This document shows positions 19,957-31,700 of a stretch of DNA of 64,000 bases, in pieces. Source of the stretch: Caballeronia grimmiae (GTDB lineage Bacteria; Pseudomonadota; Gammaproteobacteria; Burkholderiales; Burkholderiaceae); contig NZ_JFHE01000002.1 of the NCBI RefSeq assembly GCF_000698555.1, forward strand, positions 393,903 to 457,902, given 5' to 3'. The position numbers and the translations under genes are program-made. Under the pieces are notes generated by a model. It was not told the DNA's origin, made no database searches, and was given only the letters and a program-made list of their open reading frames with translations. Numbering within the stretch: position 1 is the first letter of the stretch; each line of letters starts with the position of its first letter.

Positions 19957-21696
19957 CTACCGCACCTTACCCGCCTTCCAGGCCGACAGCAGTTGCTCAT
20001 ACTTCACTGTTTCGCCCTTCGGTTTTTCGTTGGCAAGCCGCTTCCACGGCGCGTGCTGGTCGGACAGCCACTTGGACGGATCGCTTGGCGGATTGAGTTC
20101 CGGCGCGCAAACCTTCATCCCGGCCCGCTGCAGACGGGACAACACCTGGTCCATTTCCTTCGCGAGGTTATCCATTGCAGCCTGCGGAGTTTTTTCACCG
20201 GCAACAGCAGTGCCGACGTTCTTCCACCAGAGTTGCGCCATCTTCGGATAGTCCGGCACGTTGTTGCCGGTCGGCGTCCACGCGACGCGCGCCGGGCTGC
20301 GATAGAACTCGATCAGGCCGCCGTACTTGTCCGCGTTTTTCGTGAAGTAGTCGCTATGAATGTCGGAGTCGCGAATGAATGTGAGACCGACAATCGACTT
20401 CTTGAGCGACACGCTCTTCGACGTCACGAACTGCGCATACAGCCACGCGGCGGCTCGCTGATTCGGCGGCGTCGACTTGAAGAACGTCCACGAGCCGACG
20501 TCCTGATACCCGTTCTGCATGCCGTCCTTCCAGTAAGCGCCATGCGGGGACGGCGCCATGCGCCACTTCGGCGTGCCGTCCGCATTCGTGACGTTGCCCG
20601 GCTTGAGCATCGACGCCGTGAACGCGGTGTACCAGAACACCTGTTGCGCGATCCGGCCTTGCGCGGGCACGGGGCCAGCCTCGCTGAAGGTCATGCCCGA
20701 CGCTTCCGGCGGTGCGTATTTCTTGAGCCAGTCGATGTATTTGGTCGTCGCGTAGACCGCTGCCGGGCTGTTGGTGCCGCCGCCGCGCGACACCGACGCG
20801 CCTACCGGATGACAGCCGTCAGGCGTCACGCGAATGCCCCATTCGTCGACGGGCATGCCGTTCGGAATCCCTTTGTCGGCTTCGCCCGCCATGGAAAGCC
20901 ATGCGTCCGTGAAGCGCCAGCCGAGCGACGGGTCTTTCTTGCCGTAATCCATGTGACCGTAGACTTTCTCTCCGTCGATGTTTTTCACATCGTTCGTAAA
21001 GAATTCGGCGATGTCTTCATACGCGGACCAGTTGACCGGCACGCCGAGATCGTAGCCGTATTTCGCCTTGAACTTGTCCTGGAAATCCTTGCGCGCGAAC
21101 CAGTCCGCGCGGAACCAGTAAAGGTTCGCGAACTGCTGGTCGGGAAGCTGATAGAGTTTTTTGTCAGGCGCGGTCGTAAAGCTAGTGCCGATAAAGTCTT
21201 TCAGGTCAAGACCGGGGTTGGTGTATTCCTTACCTTCGCCTTCCATGTAATCGGATAGCGGAACGATCACGCCATAGCGATAGTGCGTGCCGATCAAGTC
21301 CGAGTCCGAGATCCAGCCGTCGTAGATGCTTTGCCCGGATTGCATCGAGGTCTGCAATTTCTCGACGACGTCACCTTCCTGAATGATGTCGTGCTTGACC
21401 TGAATGCCGGTAATTTCACTGAATGCGGCGGCGAGCGTTTTGGATTCGTACGTATGCGTGTCGATGGTTTCCGACACTACATGAACCTCCTTGACGCCTT
21501 TCGATTTGAGTTTCGCTGCGGTGTCGATGAACCATTTCATCTCGTCCATCTGCTGCTGTTTCGAAAGCGTGCTTGGTTGAAACTCACTGTCCACCCATTT
21601 CTGCGCCTCAGGCGTGCCCGCCAGAGCCTGACTCGCGAAGGCGCCTGACACGATGCTTCCCAATGCCAGTGCGACGATCCGTCTCCTCTGATGCAT
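19957..21696 (-). CDS. glpV: ABC importer substrate-binding protein, GlpV-like
   Basis: Periplasmic binding protein of about 579 aa, unusually large for sugar importers but normal for GlpV. ATG 21696 gives a signal peptide (RRRIVALALGSIVSGAFASQALA, cleavage after ALA). It is the last gene of a six-gene minus-strand operon whose order (two ATPases, two permeases, a small membrane protein, a binding protein) equals glpSTPQUV of rhizobia, a glycerol importer. The name rests on that gene order and on overall family resemblance. Other polyols remain possible, since no glycerol kinase or dehydrogenase is nearby. A strong terminator follows. Confidence 0.85.
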   Translation of the reverse strand: MHQRRRIVALALGSIVSGAFASQALAGTPEAQKWVDSEFQPSTLSKQQQMDEMKWFIDTAAKLKSKGVKEVHVVSETIDTHTYESKTLAAAFSEITGIQVKHDIIQEGDVVEKLQTSMQSGQSIYDGWISDSDLIGTHYRYGVIVPLSDYMEGEGKEYTNPGLDLKDFIGTSFTTAPDKKLYQLPDQQFANLYWFRADWFARKDFQDKFKAKYGYDLGVPVNWSAYEDIAEFFTNDVKNIDGEKVYGHMDYGKKDPSLGWRFTDAWLSMAGEADKGIPNGMPVDEWGIRVTPDGCHPVGASVSRGGGTNSPAAVYATTKYIDWLKKYAPPEASGMTFSEAGPVPAQGRIAQQVFWYTAFTASMLKPGNVTNADGTPKWRMAPSPHGAYWKDGMQNGYQDVGSWTFFKSTPPNQRAAAWLYAQFVTSKSVSLKKSIVGLTFIRDSDIHSDYFTKNADKYGGLIEFYRSPARVAWTPTGNNVPDYPKMAQLWWKNVGTAVAGEKTPQAAMDNLAKEMDQVLSRLQRAGMKVCAPELNPPSDPSKWLSDQHAPWKRLANEKPKGETVKYEQLLSAWKAGKVR

Positions 21697-21798
21697 GGTC
21701 TTCTCCTGTGTCTTTTGTGCCCCTTCGACCTGGTCGGCATCCGCTCGGGGCATCAGCGGAACCGGCAGTTGCCAGTCTTCGTTGCATGCTTCCGCTTT

Positions 21799-22080
21799 CT
21801 AGCCCTTCCACATGATCGCAAGCACCACCAGCACCGAGGCCGCGAAGCCCGGCAAGGAACTCGAGCCCTCGGCGCTGATTGCGAGCCACGCGAGATTGAC
21901 ATACGCGGCAGCTAAAAGGCCGATAAACAGGCGATCACCGCGAGTCGTCGCGATAGGAAGAAAGCCCTTGCGTTCATGAGTCGGCGAGCGCAGTTCCCAT
22001 ACCGTCATGCCGCCCAGCATGACGACTATGCAGGCGAAGAAGATCGCTACCTCGGGAGTCCAGTACATCCAGGTGAACAT
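21799..22080 (-). CDS. glpU: Small membrane protein DUF2160, GlpU-like
   Basis: A 93-aa inner-membrane protein with three hydrophobic segments (VAIFFACIVVMLGGMTVW, LFIGLLAAAYVNLAWLAI and FAASVLVVLAIMW). Its ATG at 22080 overlaps the preceding permease stop by one base (TGATG), so it is translationally coupled. DUF2160 proteins occur almost only inside this type of glycerol/polyol ABC operon. The role is unknown; a stabiliser of the permease pair is a reasonable guess. Confidence 0.87.
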   Translation of the reverse strand: MFTWMYWTPEVAIFFACIVVMLGGMTVWELRSPTHERKGFLPIATTRGDRLFIGLLAAAYVNLAWLAISAEGSSSLPGFAASVLVVLAIMWKG

Positions 22081-22881
22081 CACACTCTCCCCATCGCGAA
22101 GCCCTTCGCGATGTAGTTGCGCACGAAGTAGATCACCAGCGCGCCGGGCACGATAGTCAGCACGCCCGCCGCCGACAGTACGCCCCAGTCCATGCCGGCC
22201 GCCGACACGGTCCGCGTCATCACCGCGGCGATAGGTTTCGCGTTGACCGAAGTCAGCGTGCGCGCGAGCAGCAGTTCGACCCAGCTGAACATGAAGCAGA
22301 AAAAAGCCGTGACGCCGACGCCCGACTTGATGAGCGGAAGGAAGATTTTCACGAAGAAATCGGGAAACGTATAACCGTCTATGTACGCGGTTTCGTCTAT
22401 CTCTCGCGAGACACCCGACATGAAGCCTTCGAGAATCCACACGGCAAGTGGCACGTTGAAAAGCATGTGCGCAAGTGCGACGGCAATGTACGTGTCGGTC
22501 AGGCCGACACTCGAATAGAGCTGAAAAAACGGCAGCAAGAACACGGCGGGCGGCGTCATGCGGTTGGTGAGCAGCCAGAAGAACATGTGCTTGTCGCCGA
22601 GAAAGCGATATCGCGAGAACGCGTAAGCGGCAGGCAGCGCGACCAATACAGACATCACCGTGTTCATCAGCACGTAGATGATCGAATTGATATAGCCCCA
22701 GTACCACGAGGGATCAGTGAAGATCACCTTGTAGTTGTCGAACGTCACGTGCTGCGGCAGCGTCGCGAACGTCGACATGGTTTCCTCGTTCGTGCGCAGT
22801 GAGATCGAAACCATCCAGTAAAGCGGAATCAGCGCGAACAGCATATAGACGACGAGCATTAACGTCCGCATCCAGCGGCGC

Positions 22882-22892
<11 letters not shown>
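22080..22892 (-). CDS. glpQ: ABC permease, MalG-type (GlpQ-like)
   Basis: Permease of about 270 aa. ATG 22892 begins MQDKRRW and overlaps the previous gene by 11 bases. Six membrane helices are visible, and the EAA loop reads EIDETAYIDGYTFPDFFVKIFLPL near residue 190, the MalG-type pattern. It forms the channel with the upstream permease. Confidence 0.9.
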
Positions 22893-24885
<1,993 letters not shown>

Positions 24886-24899
<14 letters not shown>

Positions 24900-25977
24900 A
24901 AGCTGCCTCCGGGCTGGACACCAGCTGGGTCTCCGCGCCGAACACGAACAGTTCTCGAGGGTCGATGAAAACGTCGAGCTGCGTGCCTAGCCCGATCTGA
25001 TGCACGCCCTGCAGTTGCGCAACGAGGTTGACCGCGCCGGTCAGCGTGCGCAAGTGCAGGTAGGTTTCGGAGCCGCTCAGTTCAGCGAGTTCGAGCCGGC
25101 ACGGAACGGCGATCGCATGAGCGTCCTTCGCCTGAAGACGCAGATGCCCCGGCCGGATGCCGATGCGGCATGCGCCGTTCACGGCGGGACCGTGCTGCAA
25201 CGGAACCTCCACGCCGATCGGCAGACGCGCGCGGCCATTGCCGCAGTTGCTCGTCAGCATATTCATCGGCGGGTCGTTGAAAACGGCCGCGGCCGCGACG
25301 TTGACCGGTGCGTTATAAACATCGAGAGTGGGACCGAACTGCAGAATCCGGCCTTTATCGACGATCGCGGTATAGCCGCCCAGCAGTAACGCTTCGAGAG
25401 GTTCGGTAGTCGCGTAGACGACGGTGGTGTTGCCGTCGGCGAAAAGCGTTGCCAGTTCCATGCGCAATTCCTCGCGCAGCTTGTAATCGAGATTGACGAG
25501 CGGCTCGTCGAGCAGCACCAGCGACGTACGCTTCACGAGTGCACGCGCCAGCGCGCAGCGCTGCTGCTGGCCGCCTGACAGTTCGCCTGGCCGCCGCTCC
25601 AGCAAATGATCGATATGCAGTTTGGCTGCGACTTCCCGCACGCGCCGGCCGATTTCAGCAGGGTCGGTCTTCTGCAGCCGCAAAGGCGAGGCGATGTTTT
25701 CGGCGACCGTCATCGCCGGGTAGTTGATGAACTGCTGATAGACCATCGCGAGATTACGCTCGCGGACGCTGACGCCTGTCACGTTCTGGCCGTCGACGAG
25801 CACGCGGCCGTCGGTCGGCCTGTCCAGACCCGCCATCACGCGCATCAACGTGGTTTTACCGGCCTGCGTGGGTCCGAGAAGCACATTGATGGCGCCTGGG
25901 ACGAGGCGCAAATCCACGCCGTACAAATACGGCTGCCCGCCAGAAACGACACTGACTCGCTCCAGTTCCAGAACCAA
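24886..25977 (-). CDS. glpS: ABC ATPase, MalK/UgpC type (GlpS-like)
   Basis: First gene of the operon, 363 aa. Walker A is unusual, GPTQAGKTT near residue 36, with Gln-Ala in place of the common SGCGKST spacing. The signature LSGGQQQRCALARAL and Walker B LVLLDEPLVNLD are intact, and a TOBE domain follows. It pairs with the downstream ATPase, whose signature is degenerate, so the two halves complement each other. The 14-base overlap with the next gene indicates coupling. The promoter should lie in the 760-bp region upstream. Confidence 0.9.
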
Positions 25978-26738
25978 ATCGCTCTCCTTTGCGGCGTGCG
26001 CGACGCCAGTCGAAGAGGCGGCGCTTTAAGGTGGCGTCAATTGGGTTGCGCTTGGATTACGTGCAGCAGCCAAAATGTCCCTTTTGTTGGTTTCCGTTTA
26101 AATCGGGGTAAACCTTACGACAGGATGAATTAGAGAACTTGCTCGGCGCGTTGGCGATGATCGACAAGAGATAGTGAAAATGTAATGTGACTCCTTTTTG
26201 AGCACACGACGTCGGCGATCCGTGGTGCAGCAGTTCTCGAAAGGTGGTCTTTGCGCGTCATCGTAGCGGTGGGCGCCGTCCGTTTCGATTCTGACGAGCG
26301 AGTTCCTGAGGTTCATCGCTCGCTCTTGGGAATCGTCATTGACGTGACGTTACGCATCGTCGGTTGCATCACTGAGGCTGTGCGTACGCGATCATTCGCG
26401 GAAGCGGTGGACGAGTGGGATTCGACAGACAATGCAGGATTGCCAGAGCCACCGGGAAGAGACCTTCTTCCTAAACCTCGCGAAGACATTCAGACGGCGG
26501 TTCCGTTGAGATGACGGTCATTGACCGTGGTGTCCGCCAGTGACGGGAACAAGCGAGTGAATCATCCGCAACACGGCAGAAAGATCGCCTGACCCGATGT
26601 CGAGAAGTGACGCACATCGGCGACGCGATCTCGCCCGTCGCGGGCGAGATCGCGATCGCGGTGAGGCCAAAATATCTGGGTGAGTGCCGCTTCGATCTGA
26701 ACGTCGTTCAAGCGAACCATGTTCGTGCGCAACGCGGC
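25978..26738. other. Intergenic region upstream of glp-like operon
   Basis: About 760 bases with no convincing gene. A plus-strand frame at 26251-26514 (87 codons) lacks a ribosome site and domain similarity and was not called. The region just before the operon is AT-richer and should carry its promoter. A strong hairpin lies at 26624-26654. Confidence 0.45.
26624..26654. repeat. Perfect 14-bp inverted repeat (hairpin)
   Basis: CGCGATCTCGCCCG pairs perfectly with CGGGCGAGATCGCG around a 3-base loop (TCG). There is no T-run on either side. It lies about 85 bases beyond the stop of the RidA gene on the minus strand, so it may be a transcript-stabilising hairpin or a Rho-assisted terminator. 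It also contains overlapping GATC and CGATCG words. Confidence 0.7.
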
Positions 26739-27131
26739 TCAAACCGCTGCAATGCAGTCGATCTCGATATCGAACCGTCCGGGCCATGCGGGCACGTTCA
26801 CGAAGATGCGAGCCGGTGGCTGCCGGCCGAAGAATCGTGCATAGATTTCATTGACGATCGGGAACATCTCGACGGAGGTGCAGTAGACGTTGCACTTGAG
26901 CACCTGGTCGAGCGACGATCCGCCGGTTTCGACACACAGTTTAAGTTGCTCCAGCACGCGTCGAGTCTGCTGTTCGATCGGCGCTTCCAGCACTTCGCCG
27001 GTCTGCGGATCGAATGGCGGCAAGCCCGACACGTAGAGCGTGTCGCCGTGACGCGTGGCAACGGAGGTGGGTGCCTTCCAGCGCTCAAGCCAAGTCGACA
27101 GTGGTTCAACACGGATGATTTCGCGAGCCAT
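26739..27131 (-). CDS. RidA/YjgF family protein
   Basis: A 130-aa protein of the RidA family, trimeric enamine/imine deaminases or related hydrolases. ATG 27131 begins MAREIIRVEPLSTW. Visible family marks are DTLYVSGLPPFDP, the QTRRVLEQLK helix and the C-terminal PARIFVNVPAWPGRFDIEID, which contains the conserved active-site Arg. It starts 40 bases after the stop of an isocitrate lyase/PEP mutase-like gene, so the two are probably cotranscribed. A role in removing reactive imine or carbonyl intermediates of that pathway is inferred. Confidence 0.9.
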   Translation of the reverse strand: MAREIIRVEPLSTWLERWKAPTSVATRHGDTLYVSGLPPFDPQTGEVLEAPIEQQTRRVLEQLKLCVETGGSSLDQVLKCNVYCTSVEMFPIVNEIYARFFGRQPPARIFVNVPAWPGRFDIEIDCIAAV

Positions 27132-27171
27132 GTGTTTCTCCTTGAGTGGGAGGCGATGTGAACGGCGCGCG

Positions 27172-27996
27172 TCAGGCGCCGCGAGTGAACAGTGCATTGA
27201 GATCCGAACCCCGTGGCGCATCTGCGAAGCCGTCGAAGCGTCCATCCGAGAGCGCCTGCGCGGCGCGCATGAAGCCGCCCCAGGCGCTCCGCGCGAGTGC
27301 GCCGCCCACGCTGACGCGCCGCACGCCCAGCGCTGCGAGTTCGGGCAATGTCAGGGCCGAGTTCGCGCCAATCAGTACGTTGACCGGTTTCGGCGATACC
27401 GCCGCGACGACGGCCTCGATCTCTTCGCGCGTGCGGATGCCCGGCGCGTACAGGCAGTCGGCGCCGGCCGCTGCGTAAGCCTGGAGACGTTCGAGCGTGT
27501 CGTTGAGGTCGGGGACACCCACGAAAAAATTCTCCGCGCGGCCGATCAGCAGCGTATCGCCACCGCTATCGTCGATCGCTTGCCGCGCCGCCGCGAGCCT
27601 CGCCACGGCGATCTCTATCGGCCACAGAGGCGCGGCGGCATCGCCGGTCGCATCTTCGATCGACAGGCCAGCCACGCCGGTGGCGACCGCGAGTTTCACG
27701 CTCTCGGCAACGCCGGCCGCATCGTCGCCAAAGCCGCTTTCGAAATCCGCATTGACCGGCAGATCGGTGGCCTCGACCATCGCGCGCAAGTGCGCGAGGA
27801 TGTCGTCGCGGGTCGCCTGGTTGTCGGCGCGGCCGGTCGACCACGCGTAGCCCGAACTCGTGGTCGCGATAGCCTGAAAGCCGAGGCTCGCGAGATACCG
27901 CGCGCTGCCGACGTCCCAAGGGTTCGGCAGCGGGAAACAACCGGATTCGTGCAGCGCCCGGAATGCGGCGCGCTTTTCGGCGGTGGTGCGTGACAT
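27172..27996 (-). CDS. Isocitrate lyase/phosphoenolpyruvate mutase family protein
   Basis: A 274-aa TIM-barrel enzyme of the PEP mutase/isocitrate lyase superfamily. The motifs FPLPNPWDVGSARYLASLGF near residue 20, PVNADFESGFGD near 80 (metal-binding acids), GLSIEDATG near 110 and LIGRAENF near 150 are all present. The usual catalytic KKCGH of isocitrate lyases is absent, as expected for the small oxaloacetate decarboxylase/2-methylisocitrate lyase-like branch. Reaction unknown. Operon with the RidA gene downstream; a broken carboxymuconolactone decarboxylase gene lies upstream on the same strand. Confidence 0.87.
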   Translation of the reverse strand: MSRTTAEKRAAFRALHESGCFPLPNPWDVGSARYLASLGFQAIATTSSGYAWSTGRADNQATRDDILAHLRAMVEATDLPVNADFESGFGDDAAGVAESVKLAVATGVAGLSIEDATGDAAAPLWPIEIAVARLAAARQAIDDSGGDTLLIGRAENFFVGVPDLNDTLERLQAYAAAGADCLYAPGIRTREEIEAVVAAVSPKPVNVLIGANSALTLPELAALGVRRVSVGGALARSAWGGFMRAAQALSDGRFDGFADAPRGSDLNALFTRGA

Positions 27997-28044
27997 GGCA
28001 GATCTCCCAAAAAAGGGGAAGCCCTTGCGGGCTTCCGAACGCGT

Positions 28045-28365
28045 TCAGGCGACTTCCGTTTCGACCATCGGAAAGTCGATCTCCGTGTCGAACACGTTAT
28101 TGACGAAATTCGTCAGCATGAACTGCGCACTCAGCGCGATGATCTCGACGATATTCGCATCGCTGTACCCGGCGGCTCGCACCGCGTCGAGGTCGGCCGT
28201 CGCTACCTTGCCGCTCGTTTGCGTCAGCTTGCGCGCGAACGCCACTGCGGCCGCCACGCGGGGCACGTCAGACTCCCCGAGTCTGTTGCGGCGAACCTCA
28301 TCGCTGGAAAGGCCGGAAAATTCGGTGGCGACGTAGCTGTGGGCAGGGAAGACAGCGGCACATAC
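28045..28365 (-). pseudogene. 5'-truncated carboxymuconolactone decarboxylase/AhpD-like gene
   Basis: The minus-strand frame from 28365 to 28045 reads AAVFPAHSYVATEFSGLSSDEVRR and then RVAAAVAFARKLTQTSGKV, the C-terminal part of an AhpD-like peroxidase domain. A stop at 28366-28368 precedes it and there is no start before the conserved His region. The CxxC motif that should lie just upstream of the H-x-Y segment is replaced by VCAAVFPAH, and the N-terminal half is gone. A GTG at 28266 could start only a 73-aa tail. Intact relatives are about 180 aa. Confidence 0.7.
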
Positions 28366-28788
28366 TCATCACTTTCTGTCGATGCTGCACAGACAACGGC
28401 GGTACAGTTGAAGCACGGGCGATCGGCCGAAACGGGGTCGTAAGTCTTAGTCAGCTGATGCAGGCGTTTGCGAACGTGCCGTACGACGCCGTCACGATCA
28501 GTAGTCCGCCTGGCTGCCGACGTTGAAAAGAACTTGCCCGAATGCCGGCAAAGGCCGAAGCGCCAGCGTTCAACATCACGCAGCGTTCGGCCAGTTGGCA
28601 TGCGGTCATTCCAACGACCGCTCGACTTCGCCAACGCCCTTTGCTCACGTCCTCGGCGTTATCGACTTTGCCGGTTTCAGAAGCCGGGGAGCGACGGGCA
28701 CTCGCCGCCTTCGTCGAAGCGACACAACCCCGACAAGTCCGCAACAAGCAAGCAACCGCAACAGCGCCACCCCCCGCCGCCAAACAAA
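28366..28788. other. Intergenic, probably eroded sequence
   Basis: About 420 bases between the truncated AhpD-like gene and the glutamate dehydrogenase stop. Open frames on both strands lack starts with ribosome sites and show no domain. No T-run terminator for the dehydrogenase was recognised. Confidence 0.4.
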
Positions 28789-31700
28789 CTAAGCCCGCTC
28801 CAACACCGCCATCTCGCGCACCACGACCAGCAGCATCGAAAGACTCGCGCCGCCGCTGGCGCGCAGTTCCGCGAGCAGACGCGTATAGCGATCGAGCGCA
28901 TCTTGCCGACGGGCGCGCCAGCTCTCGACGATCACGTCGGCCTCGTCGATGCCGCGTGATGCTTCGAGCGCGCTCACCGTCAACGCGCGCTTGAGACGCG
29001 CCAGTTCTTCGAGCGCCGCCGCACGCGCCAGCAAATCCCAGTGCGTCGAAATCGGCAGCGCCATCGCGCGCTCGGCGATGCCGCGATAGTCCAGCAGCGT
29101 GCCGATGCCGAAGTACACGCTCGCGACCAGTTCCAGACTGCGCTCGGAGCATGCCGCGACTTCCGCGCTGTCCAGCACCGCCGTGGCGATCTCGCCGCTT
29201 GCCACGCGCGCCGCAATGCTGCTTTCGACGCCCGCATCCTCCAGTTCGCGCCGGCGTCCATACCATGCGTCGAGCTGCGCCGCGGGCAAGAGCGCCGGCA
29301 ATTGCGGCGCAAGCCGCTGCGCCGCCTCGCGGCAACGCGCGAGCAAGCCCTTCACCTCATGCGCGCTCGCGCCGCTGAGCCCGAGTTGCCGCAGGAACCA
29401 CAGCGACGTTTCATCGAGCAGGCGCACGACATCGACGAACATGCGCGCCTGCACTTCATCCGCGACGATATAGTCCAGCGCGTCGATGCGGCGCCACAGG
29501 TCGTCGAGATCGAAGACATCGCGCGACATCAGCGCGGCGCGCACGATATCGCTGGGGCGCGCATCGGTTTCCTCCATCAGCCGATGCACGAAGGTGCAGC
29601 CCACGCGATTCACCAGCGCATTGGTCAGATGCGTCGCGAGAATCTCGCGCTTGAGCGGATGGCGCTGCATCGCTTCGCTATAGCGTTGCTGCAAGGGCGT
29701 CGGGAAATATTCGGGCAGCATGCCGGCGACGAGCGCATCTTCCGGCACGTCGGATTCCAGCAACTCGTCGTAGAGCCACATCTTTCCGTAAGCGAGCAGC
29801 ACCGCGCGTTCAGGCGATGTCAGCCCGGACTTCGCCGCCGCGCGCTCGGCGATGTCATCGTCGTTCGGCAGAAACTCGATGCGCCGCTTGAGCCGCCCCG
29901 CGCGTTCCAGATAGCGCATCATGCGCGCTTCGGCATCGAGCGTTTCGGCGACATAGCGCTTCGCAATGGAAAGCGCCTGGGTCTGCGCGTAGTTGTCCTT
30001 CAGCACCAGCAGGCCGACTTCATCGGTCATCTCGGCAAGCAGTGCGTTGCGTTGCTTCTCGGTCATCTCGCCGTCCGCGACCACGAGGCCGAGCAGAATT
30101 TTGATGTTGACCTCGTGATCCGAACAGTCGACGCCCGCAGAATTGTCGATTGCATCCGTGTTGATCCGCCCGCCGTGCTGCGCGAACTCGATGCGTCCCA
30201 ATTGCGTCAGGCCGAGATTGCCGCCTTCCGCGACGACCTTCACGCGCAGCTCCGCGCCGTTGACGCGCACGCCGTCGTTGGTGCGGTCGCCGACTTGCTG
30301 ATGCGTCTCCGCGCTTGACTTCACATAGGTGCCGACGCCGCCGTTATAGAGCAGGTCCGCCTGCGCGAGCAGGATCGCGCGAATCAGCTCGTTTGGCGCG
30401 AGCACGGATGCGTTGATGCCCAGCGCCGCCTGTACTTGCGGCGACACCGGAATCGACTTCGCGGTGCGCGGATACACGCCGCCGCCAGTCGAAATCAGCG
30501 AGGCGTCGTAATCGGCCCAGCTGGAGCGCGGCAACGCGAAGAGGCGTGCGCGTTCCTCGTAACTCGTTGCGGCATCGGGCGCTGGATCGAGGAATACATG
30601 CCGATGATCGAACGCCGCGATCAGCCGGATATGGCGCGACAGCAGCATGCCGTTGCCGAACACGTCTCCGGACATGTCGCCGATGCCGACCACGGTGAAG
30701 TCGGTGGTCTGCGTATCGAAGTTCATCTCGCGGAAATGGCGCTTCACCGACTCCCACGCGCCGCGCGCAGTGATGCCCATCTTCTTGTGGTCGTAGCCCA
30801 CCGAACCGCCGGACGCGAAGGCATCGTCGAGCCAGAAGCCGTATTCGCGCGCGATCGCGTTCGCGTAATCGGAGAACGTGGCCGTGCCTTTGTCCGCGGC
30901 GACCACGAGATACGGATCGTCGGGATCGTGGCGCACCACGTCGGGCGGCGGCACGATGCCATCGGGCGTGCGGTTGTCGGTCACGTCGAGCAGGCCGCGC
31001 AGGAACATCTGATAGCACGCGACGCCTTCGGCAAGGAACGCTTCGCGGTCCGTGACGGGCGGCGGATTCTTCACGACGAAGCCGCCTTTCGATCCCACCG
31101 GCACGATCACCGTGTTCTTCACCATCTGCGCCTTCATGAGCCCCAGCACTTCCGTGCGGAAATCCTCGCGCCGGTCCGACCAGCGCAGCCCGCCGCGCGC
31201 CACGCGCCCGCCGCGCAAGTGCACGCCTTCCACGCGAGGCGCATAGACCCAGATTTCGAACATCGGCCTGGGTTCGGGCAGGCCCGGCACTTTCGACGGA
31301 TCGAGCTTGAACGACACATAAGGACGCGGCTGGCCGCTCGCATCGCGACGAAAATGATTCGTGCGCACGGTCGCCGTGATGACGCCGAGGAACTGGCGCA
31401 GGATGCGGTCCTCGTCGAGATTCGGCACCTGGTCCAGCGCCGCTTCGATATCCGCGAGCACGCGCTCGGCGGCCTTCTCGCGATCCTCGGCAGCGCCGCC
31501 GCGCGCAGGATCGAAACGCACCATGAACAATTGCAGCAACTTTTTCGCGATCAGCGGATTGCCGATCGGCGCGCGTTCGATATACGCATCGCTGAATGTC
31601 GAACCGACCTGTCGCAGATACTTCGCGTAGGCGCGCAGGATGGTCACGTCGCGCGAGCCGAATTCCGCGCGCAGCACGAGCCGGTTGAAGTCGTCGTTTT

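Noticed and set aside
26251..26514. 87-codon plus-strand frame
   Set aside because: No ribosome site, no recognised domain; composition does not clearly separate it from noncoding DNA.
29041..30318. 425-codon open frame antisense to glutamate dehydrogenase
   Set aside because: Shadow of the minus-strand gene; no ribosome site, no family.
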